Positions 16,942 to 24,733 of a DNA stretch of 44,147 bases are shown here, piece by piece. The stretch is from NCBI GenBank assembly GCA_021781555.1, contig JAJXWQ010000022.1, forward strand, positions 1 to 44,147, read 5' to 3'. This DNA comes from a bacterium. GTDB lineage: Bacteria > Cyanobacteriota > Sericytochromatia > S15B-MN24 > VGJW01. The position numbers were made by a program, and so were the translations under genes. The notes under the pieces are model-generated. The model saw only the letters and a list, made by a program, of their open reading frames with translations. It made no database searches and had not been told where the DNA came from. Positions within the stretch are counted from its first letter, which is position 1; every line of letters begins with the position of its first letter.

Positions 16942-17724
16942 ATGCCGAAGGCAATTGCCGGAAGTTCCGTCACCAAGCGTCCGGTCCAGGGCCAGCTTCC
17001 GGCCACGACGCAGCCGAAGGCCAAGGCCTCGGCTCCGACTCTCGCCTCGGATTCCGCGGTGCTGTCCGCAGGCATGGAGAAGGCTGCGACACCCGCGTCC
17101 GCCGGTTTGCCGATCCAGATTCCGTCGCTCAACCCGGATGAGCCGATGGCGCACCTGTCCAAGAGCCCGAACTTCTTCCAGCGCATCGGTAACGGGATCT
17201 GGGAGGGCATCGCGCACGTCTTCACCTGGATCAAGCAGCCCTTCATGCCGGATCTGAACCCGGATCGCACCATCCTCGGCTACGTCGTCGCCCCCGAGGA
17301 GAAGCCCAACGTCGACGGCGACATGGACATCGACGTCGCTCCCCTGCCCGCCGACCGCAGCGTGCTCAATTACAAGGGGCGCTACCGCCCGGCCCCCATG
17401 AGCCTGGTCAAGGACGACGATCCCAACATGTCGGCGCGAGCACGATCCATGGCCAAGGACGGCGCCGTCCACTGCGAGGTCAAGGACAACGTGCGGGCCC
17501 GTCTCATGCCCGAGCTCAAGACCCTCCAGAAGCTTGCGGCCGAAGGCAAGACTCCGCTGGTCGAGATCTCCGGCCGCTGGACCTACGACATCTTCCACTC
17601 GGGCTGGACCGAGATCCACCCGGTCAAGAACATCAAGATCCTGACCAACGACTACGACCCGAACCGCCCGGCCCCGGGAGGAAACGTGGCCCCGGCGCCA
17701 GGATCCGCTCGGGTCGGTGGTTGA
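16942..17724 (+). CDS. Protein of unknown function
   Basis: A 260-aa protein; the ATG at 16942 is set by GAGAGAGG upstream. The N-terminal ~75 residues are Ala/Pro/Ser-rich and disordered-looking without a signal peptide. Then follow an amphipathic aromatic stretch (FFQRIGNGIWEGIAHVFTWI) and a compact C-terminal region. The latter has HCEVKDNVRARLMPEL, ISGRWTYDIFHSGWTEIHPV and KNIKIL. The GRWTYD...GWTEIHPV motif recurs in many uncharacterised bacterial proteins and may be a small beta-barrel, but I cannot name the family. It stands alone upstream of prfC. Confidence 0.7.
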   Translation: MPKAIAGSSVTKRPVQGQLPATTQPKAKASAPTLASDSAVLSAGMEKAATPASAGLPIQIPSLNPDEPMAHLSKSPNFFQRIGNGIWEGIAHVFTWIKQPFMPDLNPDRTILGYVVAPEEKPNVDGDMDIDVAPLPADRSVLNYKGRYRPAPMSLVKDDDPNMSARARSMAKDGAVHCEVKDNVRARLMPELKTLQKLAAEGKTPLVEISGRWTYDIFHSGWTEIHPVKNIKILTNDYDPNRPAPGGNVAPAPGSARVGG

Positions 17725-17875
17725 GGGGGCCCGAACCCGGATGGCAGGCCCCCATCCGGTGGCTCCCGCGGGCCGTGGCCTTGACTGGAAGCCGTCTTGA
17801 CGGTACGGTCAGCGCATCAATCGGGCCTCGGTTGCGCGGCACAGCCATCGCGCCAGGAGGATCCCGCCACCGAGA

Positions 17876-19531
17876 ATGATGCAAGCAATCGCACCTCTGG
17901 GTCCTTCCCGCCTCGTCCAGGAGATCGATCGGCGTCGAACCTTCGCCATCATCTCCCATCCGGACGCAGGCAAGACCACGCTCACCGAGAAGCTGCTGCT
18001 GTATGGCGGCGTCATCCACCTGGCCGGCGCCGTCAAGGCCAAGCGCGGGCGCGCTGGCACCTTGTCGGACTGGATGGAGATGGAGCGCGAGCGCGGTATC
18101 TCCATCACGACCAGCGTCCTGCAGTTCCCGTACAACGGCCTCCAGATGAACCTGCTCGACACGCCGGGCCATGCCGATTTCAGCGAGGACACCTATCGCA
18201 CGCTGCACGCGGTGGACGGGGCCGTCATGCTGCTCGACTGCGCCAAGGGCGTCGAGGATCAGACCCGCAAGCTCTTCCGGGTATGTCGGCAACGGGCGAT
18301 CCCGATCTTCACCCTGGTCAACAAGATGGATCGCCCGGGCCGCGATCCCTTCGAGCTGGTCGGCGAGGTGGAAAGCGTGCTGGGTATCGGCGTGTTTCCG
18401 GTCACCTGGCCCATCTACCGCGATAACGTGTTCCGGGGCGTGTACCACCGCCTGGCCAGCAAGGTCTTCCTCTTCGAGGAGTCGCACGCGGGCTCGAGCG
18501 CGAGCCGCGGATCCGAGCTGGCCCCCGTCAAGGTGAGCGGCCTGGACGACCCGTTCCTCGAGCAGGAACTCGGCTCCAAGGGGTACCACCGGCTCCGCGA
18601 GGAGGCCGAGATCCTGGATGCCGCGGGCGACGGCTTCGATCGCGAGCGTTTCGAAGCCGGAGAGCTGTCGCCGATGTTCTTCGGAAGCGCCATCAACAAC
18701 TTCGGCATTCAACCCTTCCTCGACACCTTTTGCGAGCTCATGCCGCCGCCGCGGTCGCGCAGTACGGACCAGGGAATGATCGCCGCGACGACCGACGAAT
18801 TCTCCGGCTTCATCTTCAAGATCCAGGCCAACATGGACCGCACGCACCGCGACCGGGTGGCCTTCGTGCGGGTCTGCTCGGGCCGTTTCGAGCGCGGAAT
18901 GAAGATCCAGCACATCCGGACCGGCCGCGAGCTCCGTCTCGCCAACCCGACCCACTTTCTGGGCCAGGAACGCCGCATCGTCGAGGAGGCGTTCGCGGGC
19001 GACGTCTTCGGCGCCTACGATCCCGGTCTGTTCGAGATCGGCGACACCCTCACCGGCGGCACCAGGCTCAACTTCGAGGGCATCCCGAGCTTCGCCCCGG
19101 AGCACTTCGCCCGCCTGGTATCGATCGATCCCCTCAAGCGCAAGCAACTCGCCCGCGGGATGGACCAGCTCGCCAAGGAGGGCACGATCCAGCTCTACCG
19201 TCCCCCCCACGGACGGGCCGGAGACCTCATCCTCGGGGCGGTCGGCCAGCTGCAGATCGAGGTCGTCAAGTACCGCCTCAACCTGGAGTACGGCGTCGAC
19301 GTGCTGCTCGAGGGCGTGCCCTTCCGGTTCGCCCGCTGGATCACCCGCAAGGACGGCGCCCCGGTGGACACCGACTGGCTGCGATCCGAGCGCGTGGGCA
19401 TGGTCGTGCTCGATATCCGCGAGCGGCCCGTGCTGCTGTTCGAGGGCGAGTGGGCCCTGGGCGCGGCCCAGAAGCACCTCCCCCAGCTGGACTTCCAGGA
19501 GACGGCCATCGGCGTCGTCGTCCGGGCGTAG
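17876..19531 (+). CDS. prfC: Peptide chain release factor 3
   Basis: A 551-aa translational GTPase that recycles RF1/RF2 after termination. G1 SHPDAGKTTLTEKLLLYGG, switch region ERERGISITTSVLQF, G3 DTPGHADFSEDTYRTL, G4 NKMDRPGRDP. The KAKRGRAGTLSDWMEMERER segment separates RF-3 from EF-G and TypA. Length fits RF-3 (about 530). Two ATGs are adjacent (17876, 17879); AGGAGG lies rather far upstream (15 nt), so the exact start is uncertain. Confidence 0.96.
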   Translation: MMQAIAPLGPSRLVQEIDRRRTFAIISHPDAGKTTLTEKLLLYGGVIHLAGAVKAKRGRAGTLSDWMEMERERGISITTSVLQFPYNGLQMNLLDTPGHADFSEDTYRTLHAVDGAVMLLDCAKGVEDQTRKLFRVCRQRAIPIFTLVNKMDRPGRDPFELVGEVESVLGIGVFPVTWPIYRDNVFRGVYHRLASKVFLFEESHAGSSASRGSELAPVKVSGLDDPFLEQELGSKGYHRLREEAEILDAAGDGFDRERFEAGELSPMFFGSAINNFGIQPFLDTFCELMPPPRSRSTDQGMIAATTDEFSGFIFKIQANMDRTHRDRVAFVRVCSGRFERGMKIQHIRTGRELRLANPTHFLGQERRIVEEAFAGDVFGAYDPGLFEIGDTLTGGTRLNFEGIPSFAPEHFARLVSIDPLKRKQLARGMDQLAKEGTIQLYRPPHGRAGDLILGAVGQLQIEVVKYRLNLEYGVDVLLEGVPFRFARWITRKDGAPVDTDWLRSERVGMVVLDIRERPVLLFEGEWALGAAQKHLPQLDFQETAIGVVVRA

Positions 19532-19584
19532 GAGTCCCTCGCGAAGCGGCCGCGCAGAGGGACCCGTTCACACAGCAAAAGACC
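19532..19584 (+). repeat. Degenerate palindromic repeat fragment
   Basis: CGAAGCGGCCGCGCAGAGGG followed by ACCCGTTCACACAGCAAAAG, matching the right half of the repeat; the left arm is lost. It begins right after the prfC stop and lies between convergent prfC and the CobW-type gene. Confidence 0.75.
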
Positions 19585-19597
19585 CAACAAAACCGCC

Positions 19598-20728
19598 CTA
19601 CACCGCCATGCGGTGCGTGGGGTTGGGATAGGCCGGGCTAAGGCTGCGCACCTGGCGGATGGATACGACTCCGGCGTGTCCCAGGGCCCTGGCCAGTGCG
19701 CCCTTGGCGACAACCTCCAGCTCGTCGGGGGCCATGGGAACGCGAGCGTTGAGTATGAGACGCGTGCTCCCTCCGGCGAAGGTCGCCGCACCCCGGATGG
19801 CCGGCGGGCGGTCCGTCGAGACCAGGTTGGCGTGGCAGAAGGTGTCCGCGTTGACCAGCGTGAGCTTGACGTGCGCAACCTCGAATCCGCCCTCGCGAGC
19901 CGCAGCGCCGAAGGGCAGGAGCACGGCATCGACGACGTCACGGCTGGCAAATCCGCCAGGGACATCGAGCTCGGCGGTCAGATTGAGCCAGCCCAGCTCC
20001 GCCTCTCCGGCGGCATAACGCTCGTAGTCGATCTCCTCGAGGATCTGCGGATGGGCCTCGGTCTTGGGACCGCTCCCGAGGACCCCGATCGCCTCGAGCC
20101 AGGGGGCCACGCCTTCCCCCGTGAGCGCGGAAATGGCGAACAGGCGTGCCTGCGGAGCCCGCTCCCTGAGCAGCGCCTCGAAACTGGCAAGCTCGCCTGG
20201 TTCCAGTAGATCGGTCTTGTTGAGGAGCACGATCTCGGCCTCCTCGAGCTGCTTGGCAAAGATGTACACCACGTCTTCGGAGAACCCGCGCTCGGACGCA
20301 GACATCCGCAAGGCCTGGCGAAGCCGGCGCGGGTCCACGAGCACGCTGAACGGAGCGACGCTGAAGCGATCGCCGTGCAGACGCTGCAGGGGCGCGATCA
20401 CGGTGGCCGAAACGTCCGTGCAACTCCCCACCGGCTCGCCGAGGATCACGTCCGGATCGCGCTCTTTGATGAGGCGATCGGAGGCGTCGAGGAGCTGATC
20501 GAAGCGGCAGCAGAAACAGCCCCCGGCGACCTCTTCGACCGAGCCCCCGGCAGCGGAGAGGATCTGGGTGTCCACGAGGTTCTCGGCCTGGTCGTTCGTG
20601 ATCAGGCCAACATCCGCCTGCGCGTCCGTGAGGAGCTTGGCGGCGCACCTGAGCAGCGTCGTCTTGCCGGCCCCGAGGAACCCTCCGACGAAGACCAGAT
20701 GGGTCTTGCGCAGGTTGAATTCAAGCAT
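19598..20728 (-). CDS. CobW/COG0523-type metallochaperone GTPase
   Basis: A 376-aa G3E GTPase. P-loop GGFLGAGKTTLLR (15-27), metal site GGCFCC (CxCC at 71-74), NKTDLLE for guanine recognition, and a C-terminal CobW_C-like domain with a Leu/Val-rich core. COG0523 proteins load Zn, Co, Fe or other metals onto client enzymes. The usual ExP motif appears as GEPVG. GAGGAG precedes the ATG at 20728. Last gene of the methyltransferase-peptide-radical SAM group, 117 nt after the thioredoxin fusion with a large hairpin between; its client may be one of those enzymes. Confidence 0.88.
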   Translation of the reverse strand: MLEFNLRKTHLVFVGGFLGAGKTTLLRCAAKLLTDAQADVGLITNDQAENLVDTQILSAAGGSVEEVAGGCFCCRFDQLLDASDRLIKERDPDVILGEPVGSCTDVSATVIAPLQRLHGDRFSVAPFSVLVDPRRLRQALRMSASERGFSEDVVYIFAKQLEEAEIVLLNKTDLLEPGELASFEALLRERAPQARLFAISALTGEGVAPWLEAIGVLGSGPKTEAHPQILEEIDYERYAAGEAELGWLNLTAELDVPGGFASRDVVDAVLLPFGAAAREGGFEVAHVKLTLVNADTFCHANLVSTDRPPAIRGAATFAGGSTRLILNARVPMAPDELEVVAKGALARALGHAGVVSIRQVRSLSPAYPNPTHRMAV

Positions 20729-20785
20729 CGAAGTTCTCCTCTGGAGGCCCCGCAGCGGGATCGCGATGGGGGCGGCGGTCGGCCG

Positions 20786-20833
20786 GGATGACCCGGATCC
20801 CGCCGCCAGCAGGCGACGGGGACCGGGTCATCC
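20786..20833 (-). other. Large inverted repeat between thioredoxin fusion and CobW-type genes
   Basis: Eleven-bp arms GGATGACCCGG and CCGGGTCATCC enclose 26 nt; outer bases add further pairing. It could terminate or process the operon transcript so that the GTPase is made at a lower level. Confidence 0.5.
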
Positions 20834-20845
20834 GGGATGGGCGGC

Positions 20846-22177
20846 CTACCGTCCTGCGGCCGCGAGCTCTGGCTTGGCCGGGGCGTCCGCCTCGATCTCG
20901 CTCGAAACGGCCATCGCGGCGATCGTCCCGTCGTTCACGGCAGTCGTCAGCTGGCGGTAGCGCTTGCTCCGGACATCGCCGATGGCGAACACGCCCGGGA
21001 CGCTCGTGTGCATGGCGTCGTCAACCTTGACGTAGCCAAAGTTGTCGAGTTCGAACGCGTTGGCGAACCCCTCGAGGTTGGGCTGCATGCCGACGAAGAT
21101 GAACACGCCATCGGTTGCCAGGACCTTGCGCTCGTGGGTCTTGAGGTCTTCGACCTCGACACGGTTGACCGTCTCTTGCCCCTCGGCGATGAAGGCCCGT
21201 GGCTCGTGCTCCAGGACGAACTTGATCTTCTCGTTGGCGAAGGCCTTCTCCTGCGCGGTCTTGTTGGCCTGCAGGTGATCGAACTGGTGCACGATCGTGA
21301 CGCTGCGGGCGAACTTGGTGATGAAAAGAGCCTCCTCGATGGCGGAGTTGCCGCCCCCGATGACGATCACGTCCCGATCCTGATAGTACTTGGCATCGCA
21401 CGTGGCGCAGTAGCTCAGGCCACGGCCCTTGTACTCGCGCTCGCCCACGATGCCCAGTGGCCGTGGCGACGATCCCGTGGCGACGAGGATCCTCCGGGCC
21501 TGGATGGTCTCGAGGCCGTCGATCTCGATCTCCTTCTTGTGGAGATCGATGCGGGTGATGTCGACCGCCTCGCGGAACTCGGCGCCAGCGTTCTTGGCCT
21601 GCAGTTGCATGTGATCCGCCAGCGCCCAGCCAGGCTGGGGCTCGGGGAATCCGGGGAAGTTGGAGACGGTATGCGTGATGGCGACGTTGCCACCGGCCAT
21701 CTGGATGTCGACGACGATCGTGCGAAGCCGCGCCTGCGCCAGGTAGATCCCGGCCGTGAGCCCGGCGGGTCCACCACCGAGGATCAGGACATCGCATTCG
21801 GTCCGGCGCGGCTGACGGCGGGCCTTCAAGGTCGCGACCCGATCGGCAGAAAGGAGCCCGTCGAGATTGCGCTCGAGGTCCGCCCGCTTGATGCCGCCCG
21901 TGAGGAACTCGCCGGTCCTCTGCCCGTCGCGATAGAACATCACGCTGGGCGAGGAGGTCACCCCGAGGTTGGCGGCGAGCTCGCGGTTGCCCTGCCGGAA
22001 GATCTTGATGAAGCGGATGTCGTCGCCGTAGAGCTCGGCCGCGCCCTCGTACTTGGTTGCCAGGGCCTCGCACGGCGCGCACTCGGTCGAGAAGAAATCC
22101 ACCACCACGGGCTTGTCGCTCTTGAGTACCAGCTCGTCGAAGCGGCTGGCGTCGATCTCCATCATCTTTTCGTTCAT
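20846..22177 (-). CDS. Thioredoxin-thioredoxin reductase fusion
   Basis: A 443-aa protein. Residues 1-110 are a thioredoxin fold with CAPC (33-36) in place of CGPC and the cis-Pro loop TSSPSVMFY. Residues about 125-430 are an NADPH-FAD thioredoxin reductase: FAD site GGGPAG (134-139), redox CATC (257-260), NADPH site GGGNSA, C-terminal GVFAIGDV. The known mycobacterial fusion has the opposite order (reductase then thioredoxin). The ATG at 22177 overlaps the TGA of the radical SAM gene (ATGA), so it is co-translated. In this context it may reduce disulfides or supply thiols for the peptide or its Cys-rich maturase; that role is inferred. Confidence 0.92.
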   Translation of the reverse strand: MNEKMMEIDASRFDELVLKSDKPVVVDFFSTECAPCEALATKYEGAAELYGDDIRFIKIFRQGNRELAANLGVTSSPSVMFYRDGQRTGEFLTGGIKRADLERNLDGLLSADRVATLKARRQPRRTECDVLILGGGPAGLTAGIYLAQARLRTIVVDIQMAGGNVAITHTVSNFPGFPEPQPGWALADHMQLQAKNAGAEFREAVDITRIDLHKKEIEIDGLETIQARRILVATGSSPRPLGIVGEREYKGRGLSYCATCDAKYYQDRDVIVIGGGNSAIEEALFITKFARSVTIVHQFDHLQANKTAQEKAFANEKIKFVLEHEPRAFIAEGQETVNRVEVEDLKTHERKVLATDGVFIFVGMQPNLEGFANAFELDNFGYVKVDDAMHTSVPGVFAIGDVRSKRYRQLTTAVNDGTIAAMAVSSEIEADAPAKPELAAAGR

Positions 22178-23523
22178 GAAAGGATCCTTTCCTTGGCGCC
22201 ATACAGCGCGATGCCCAGTCCGAGCAGTTCGTCGACCGGTCGGCAATCCGGTTCGGCGATCCTGCCGGTGCGATTCTTGGCCACCGCCCCGCAGCCCCCG
22301 CCGCAGGCGAGTTGCAGGTTGCAGGTGGAGCACGCCGAGATGGCCAGGACGTCGCGATCTTCCCAGGCCGCGATGGCCTCCCGATCCAGCGAAACCTCGG
22401 GATAGAAGGTTCCGAGGGACTCACCGGCCTTTCCGACCGTGGCCGTGCACGAATAAATCTGACCGGTGTAATCGAAGGCCCACTCCGTCTTGGTAGCCGG
22501 GCAGCTGTCGAAGAGCGGCTCCGGGAGCTCGCCGTTGTCGAACAGGAACCGCGCCAGGCTGAACGCAGGCCGGTGGAAATCCAGAACCTCCGGGTGCTCG
22601 CCGATGAGCTGGTAGAGCGCCTGGTAGAGTTCGATACGCGAGTAGAGCTGACCGGGCGCACCGTGGCAGTGGTGCAACTCGTAGTTGCGGCCGAGCTGGG
22701 TCTTGAAGAGCGGGTGGCCGATCCAGCCGTGCTCCCGGGCGAGCTCGGCAAGGGCCGGCAACGCCTCAAGATTCTGCCGATCCACCACGGCGCGGAGATT
22801 GACGGGGAACCCCTGCTCGAGGGCCGCATCGATGCCCCGCACGACCGACCGGAAGCTGCCCGTTCCGCCACGCAAGGGCCGCCGGCTGTCGTGCACCGCC
22901 TCGGGCCCGTCCAGCGTGATCTGGAGCTCGCGGATGTGCGCCTCACCGAGCAGCGGCAGGTAGCTCTCGAGCTCGTGGCCGTTGGTCACGATGGCCAGAT
23001 CCAGTCCCGCGGCTGCAGTCCCCCGGACCAGGCTCGTGATGCTCTCGCGCTGCGCCGGGCCTGCCAGCAAGGGCTCGCCGCCAAAGAGCGTGACGTACTT
23101 GCGGCGCCCGGCGAATGCGGTGCGGACGTGAGCGAAGAAAGCATCCACGACGGCCGGGTCGAGCGGCTTCCTGGAGGCCTCGTAAGGCGCCTGATAACAA
23201 TAACTGCAGGCGAAGTTACAGGCGTACCACGGGGCGAAGAACAGCTGGACCTCGTCGTTCTGGCGAGCCTCCAGCGCATCGAGGTAAGCCTGGCGGAACC
23301 GCTTGCGCTCCGCCTCGGGATCCACCAGGTAGCCCTTGCCGGCCCAGGCGGCCGCGTCGACAATCGTGCCGGTGCGCAGTGCCTCGGCCTCTTCGGCGGA
23401 CAGGATGTCCGCCTGCCTCGAGAGGGGGTTCACGATGAACCAGCTGGGAGATCCCGGAACCGCGCCAACAATGTTGTGCCGGGACGGTTCGAGAGCCGCA
23501 GTTTCGCCAGGCTTGACCATCAT
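22174..23523 (-). CDS. Radical SAM/SPASM peptide-maturase-like enzyme
   Basis: A 449-aa enzyme. The radical SAM cluster motif CNFACSYC has Cys 102, 106 and 109, followed by GGEPLL and TNGHEL. The C-terminal SPASM region has a Cys at DSCPATK and one at YSCTA, then CSTCNLQLACGGGC, which matches CX2CX5CX3C, and a final Cys in PDCRP; it should hold two auxiliary Fe-S clusters. Such proteins install thioether, C-C or other links in ribosomal peptides. The N-terminal ~85 residues could be a peptide-recognition region. It starts 9 nt after a gene for a 36-aa Cys-containing peptide, the likely substrate, and overlaps the thioredoxin fusion by 4 nt. Confidence 0.92.
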   Translation of the reverse strand: MMVKPGETAALEPSRHNIVGAVPGSPSWFIVNPLSRQADILSAEEAEALRTGTIVDAAAWAGKGYLVDPEAERKRFRQAYLDALEARQNDEVQLFFAPWYACNFACSYCYQAPYEASRKPLDPAVVDAFFAHVRTAFAGRRKYVTLFGGEPLLAGPAQRESITSLVRGTAAAGLDLAIVTNGHELESYLPLLGEAHIRELQITLDGPEAVHDSRRPLRGGTGSFRSVVRGIDAALEQGFPVNLRAVVDRQNLEALPALAELAREHGWIGHPLFKTQLGRNYELHHCHGAPGQLYSRIELYQALYQLIGEHPEVLDFHRPAFSLARFLFDNGELPEPLFDSCPATKTEWAFDYTGQIYSCTATVGKAGESLGTFYPEVSLDREAIAAWEDRDVLAISACSTCNLQLACGGGCGAVAKNRTGRIAEPDCRPVDELLGLGIALYGAKERILS

Positions 23524-23532
23524 CGGAACGGC

Positions 23533-23643
23533 CTAATCGTGGCAGCCAGCCACGGCCCGCGACTGCTTGGCGCAGCACTGAGCCAAAGCCGGGGCCTGCG
23601 GTTGCCCGACCGTCGCGCCCGACGTCTTGATGAGTGATTGCAT
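23533..23643 (-). CDS. Candidate RiPP precursor peptide, 36 aa
   Basis: A short gene with a strong AAAAGGAGG ribosome site eight bases before its ATG, directly upstream of the radical SAM gene. The N-terminal half (MQSLIKTSGATVGQPQ) looks like a leader and the C-terminal part (APALAQCCAKQSRAVAGCHD) like a core. The core has Cys at 23, 24 and 34 and ends His-Asp. Small size, strong translation signal, Cys-rich end and a neighbouring SPASM enzyme are the hallmarks of a modified-peptide substrate. No known family is recognised. The product could be a thioether peptide or a metal/metalloid-binding peptide; neither is shown by sequence. Confidence 0.75.
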   Translation of the reverse strand: MQSLIKTSGATVGQPQAPALAQCCAKQSRAVAGCHD

Positions 23644-23810
23644 GACAGGTACCTCCTTTTCTGTTGAGACTGGAGCGCGATGCACGCTCCTCACGCGCTT
23701 GCACGTGACTGGAAAGCCGGACTGCCGGCCAAGACGCAGGATGAATGCAGCGGAAAGCTGGCGGTCGAACACAGCGGCAAAAGCCTCTTGCGGCCGGCGC
23801 GATCCCGAAG

Positions 23811-24467
23811 CTAGGACTTCGGCTTGAATCCTTTGAGCGTGATGCTGACGCACTGGATCTGGCCCTTGGGATACGGAGCACTCTCCTCGAGAACCCGCAC
23901 GCCGGGAAAACCCGCCTGTTCCAGGGTGGCCATGTAGACGGGCCGGGTGACGGCGCCCGCCCAGCACTCCGCGACGGCCTGGGGATCGTTCCGGTACGGC
24001 TCCGGGACCTCGTGTGTGGAGTAGATATCGCTCACCACGAACCGGCCCCCGGGCTTGAGAAGCCGGAAGAGCTCCTGCCAGACGGCGAGCTTGTCCCCTG
24101 CGTGGTTGATGGTGCAGTTGGAAATGATGAGGTCGAGGCTCCCGGATGGCAGGTCGATCGCCGAGAGTTCGGCCTGGATGAACTTGACGTTCTCGACGCC
24201 CAGCTTGGCCGCCGTCCGGCGTGCGGTCTCGAGCATGGCAGGCGTGAGATCCACTCCATAGGCGAATCCGGAACTCCCGACCGCCTCGGCCAGCCGCAGG
24301 ACATCCTGCCCCCGGCCACTCCCGAGATCCAGGCACACCTCCCCGGGCTGCGGCGCGGCCAGATTGATGGCGCCACCACAGCTCAGACAGCACGATCCTT
24401 CCGCCAGCTCGCCATAGCGCTCGTTGATGGCGAGTTCGAAGAGGGGCGCGGGATAGGATGGGGTCAT
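23811..24467 (-). CDS. ArsM-like SAM-dependent methyltransferase
   Basis: A 218-aa class I methyltransferase. SAM motif CLDLGSGRGQDVLRLAEAVG, then YGVDLTPAMLETA, SNCTINHAGDK and LLKPGGRFVVSDIY, with DPQAVAECWAGAVTR later. The SNCxxN..DK and ECxAGA segments match the conserved Cys-bearing regions of arsenite methyltransferases. An N-terminal SCCLSCGG (26-32) adds further thiols. ATG at 24467 has GGAGAGG before it. It is the first gene behind an operator-controlled promoter and lies 167 nt upstream of the precursor peptide. It could methylate arsenite or another metalloid, or act in peptide maturation; the Cys pattern favours a thiophilic substrate. Confidence 0.8.
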   Translation of the reverse strand: MTPSYPAPLFELAINERYGELAEGSCCLSCGGAINLAAPQPGEVCLDLGSGRGQDVLRLAEAVGSSGFAYGVDLTPAMLETARRTAAKLGVENVKFIQAELSAIDLPSGSLDLIISNCTINHAGDKLAVWQELFRLLKPGGRFVVSDIYSTHEVPEPYRNDPQAVAECWAGAVTRPVYMATLEQAGFPGVRVLEESAPYPKGQIQCVSITLKGFKPKS

Positions 24468-24551
24468 GACCTCTCCAGCTCTGGTGTGCGGCCGCCGGGT
24501 CCTGCCAGGCGATCGGACGCCTCTGCGAGACCTTGCGACAATGCTTGCCTG

Positions 24552-24580
24552 TAGCAATATTTGCTACCAGCAAATAGTAA
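24552..24580. promoter_or_regulatory. Operator 1, MarR-type palindrome
   Basis: TAGCAATATTTGCTA is a TAGCAA-N3-TTGCTA palindrome, followed by CCAGCAAATAGTAA. The 29 bp are 24/29 identical to the site at 26447-26475. It covers the -10 element and start region of the methyltransferase promoter, so binding should repress. Confidence 0.7.
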
Positions 24581-24602
24581 CCCGGAAGGGCCGCCTTGTC
24601 AA
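24574..24602 (-). promoter_or_regulatory. Promoter of methyltransferase-peptide operon
   Basis: On the minus strand: TTGACA (24602-24597), 17-bp spacer, TACTAT (24579-24574). Near-consensus sigma-70 promoter; the -10 overlaps operator 1. Confidence 0.75.
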
Positions 24603-24675
24603 TGCCTTCCCGCGCCAGGAACCTCGCCGCCTCGACTGCGTAGCGACGTAGCAGCTTGCCCGCAGCAGGGCGAGT

Positions 24676-24701
24676 TTGAGAGGGGCTGCGGCCCCTCTCA
24701 A
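24676..24701. terminator. Hairpin between esterase and methyltransferase units
   Basis: A perfect 11-bp stem, TTGAGAGGGGC with GCCCCTCTCAA, loop TGCG. It lies beyond the esterase stop and before the next promoter, so it likely ends the MarR-rhodanese-esterase transcript. Confidence 0.65.
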
Positions 24702-24733
24702 GTCATTGCCGGCGCAGCCGGAGATCAAAAACC

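Noticed and set aside
17633-19477. 614-codon minus-strand frame
   Set aside because: Lies opposite prfC, whose GTPase motifs are unmistakable.
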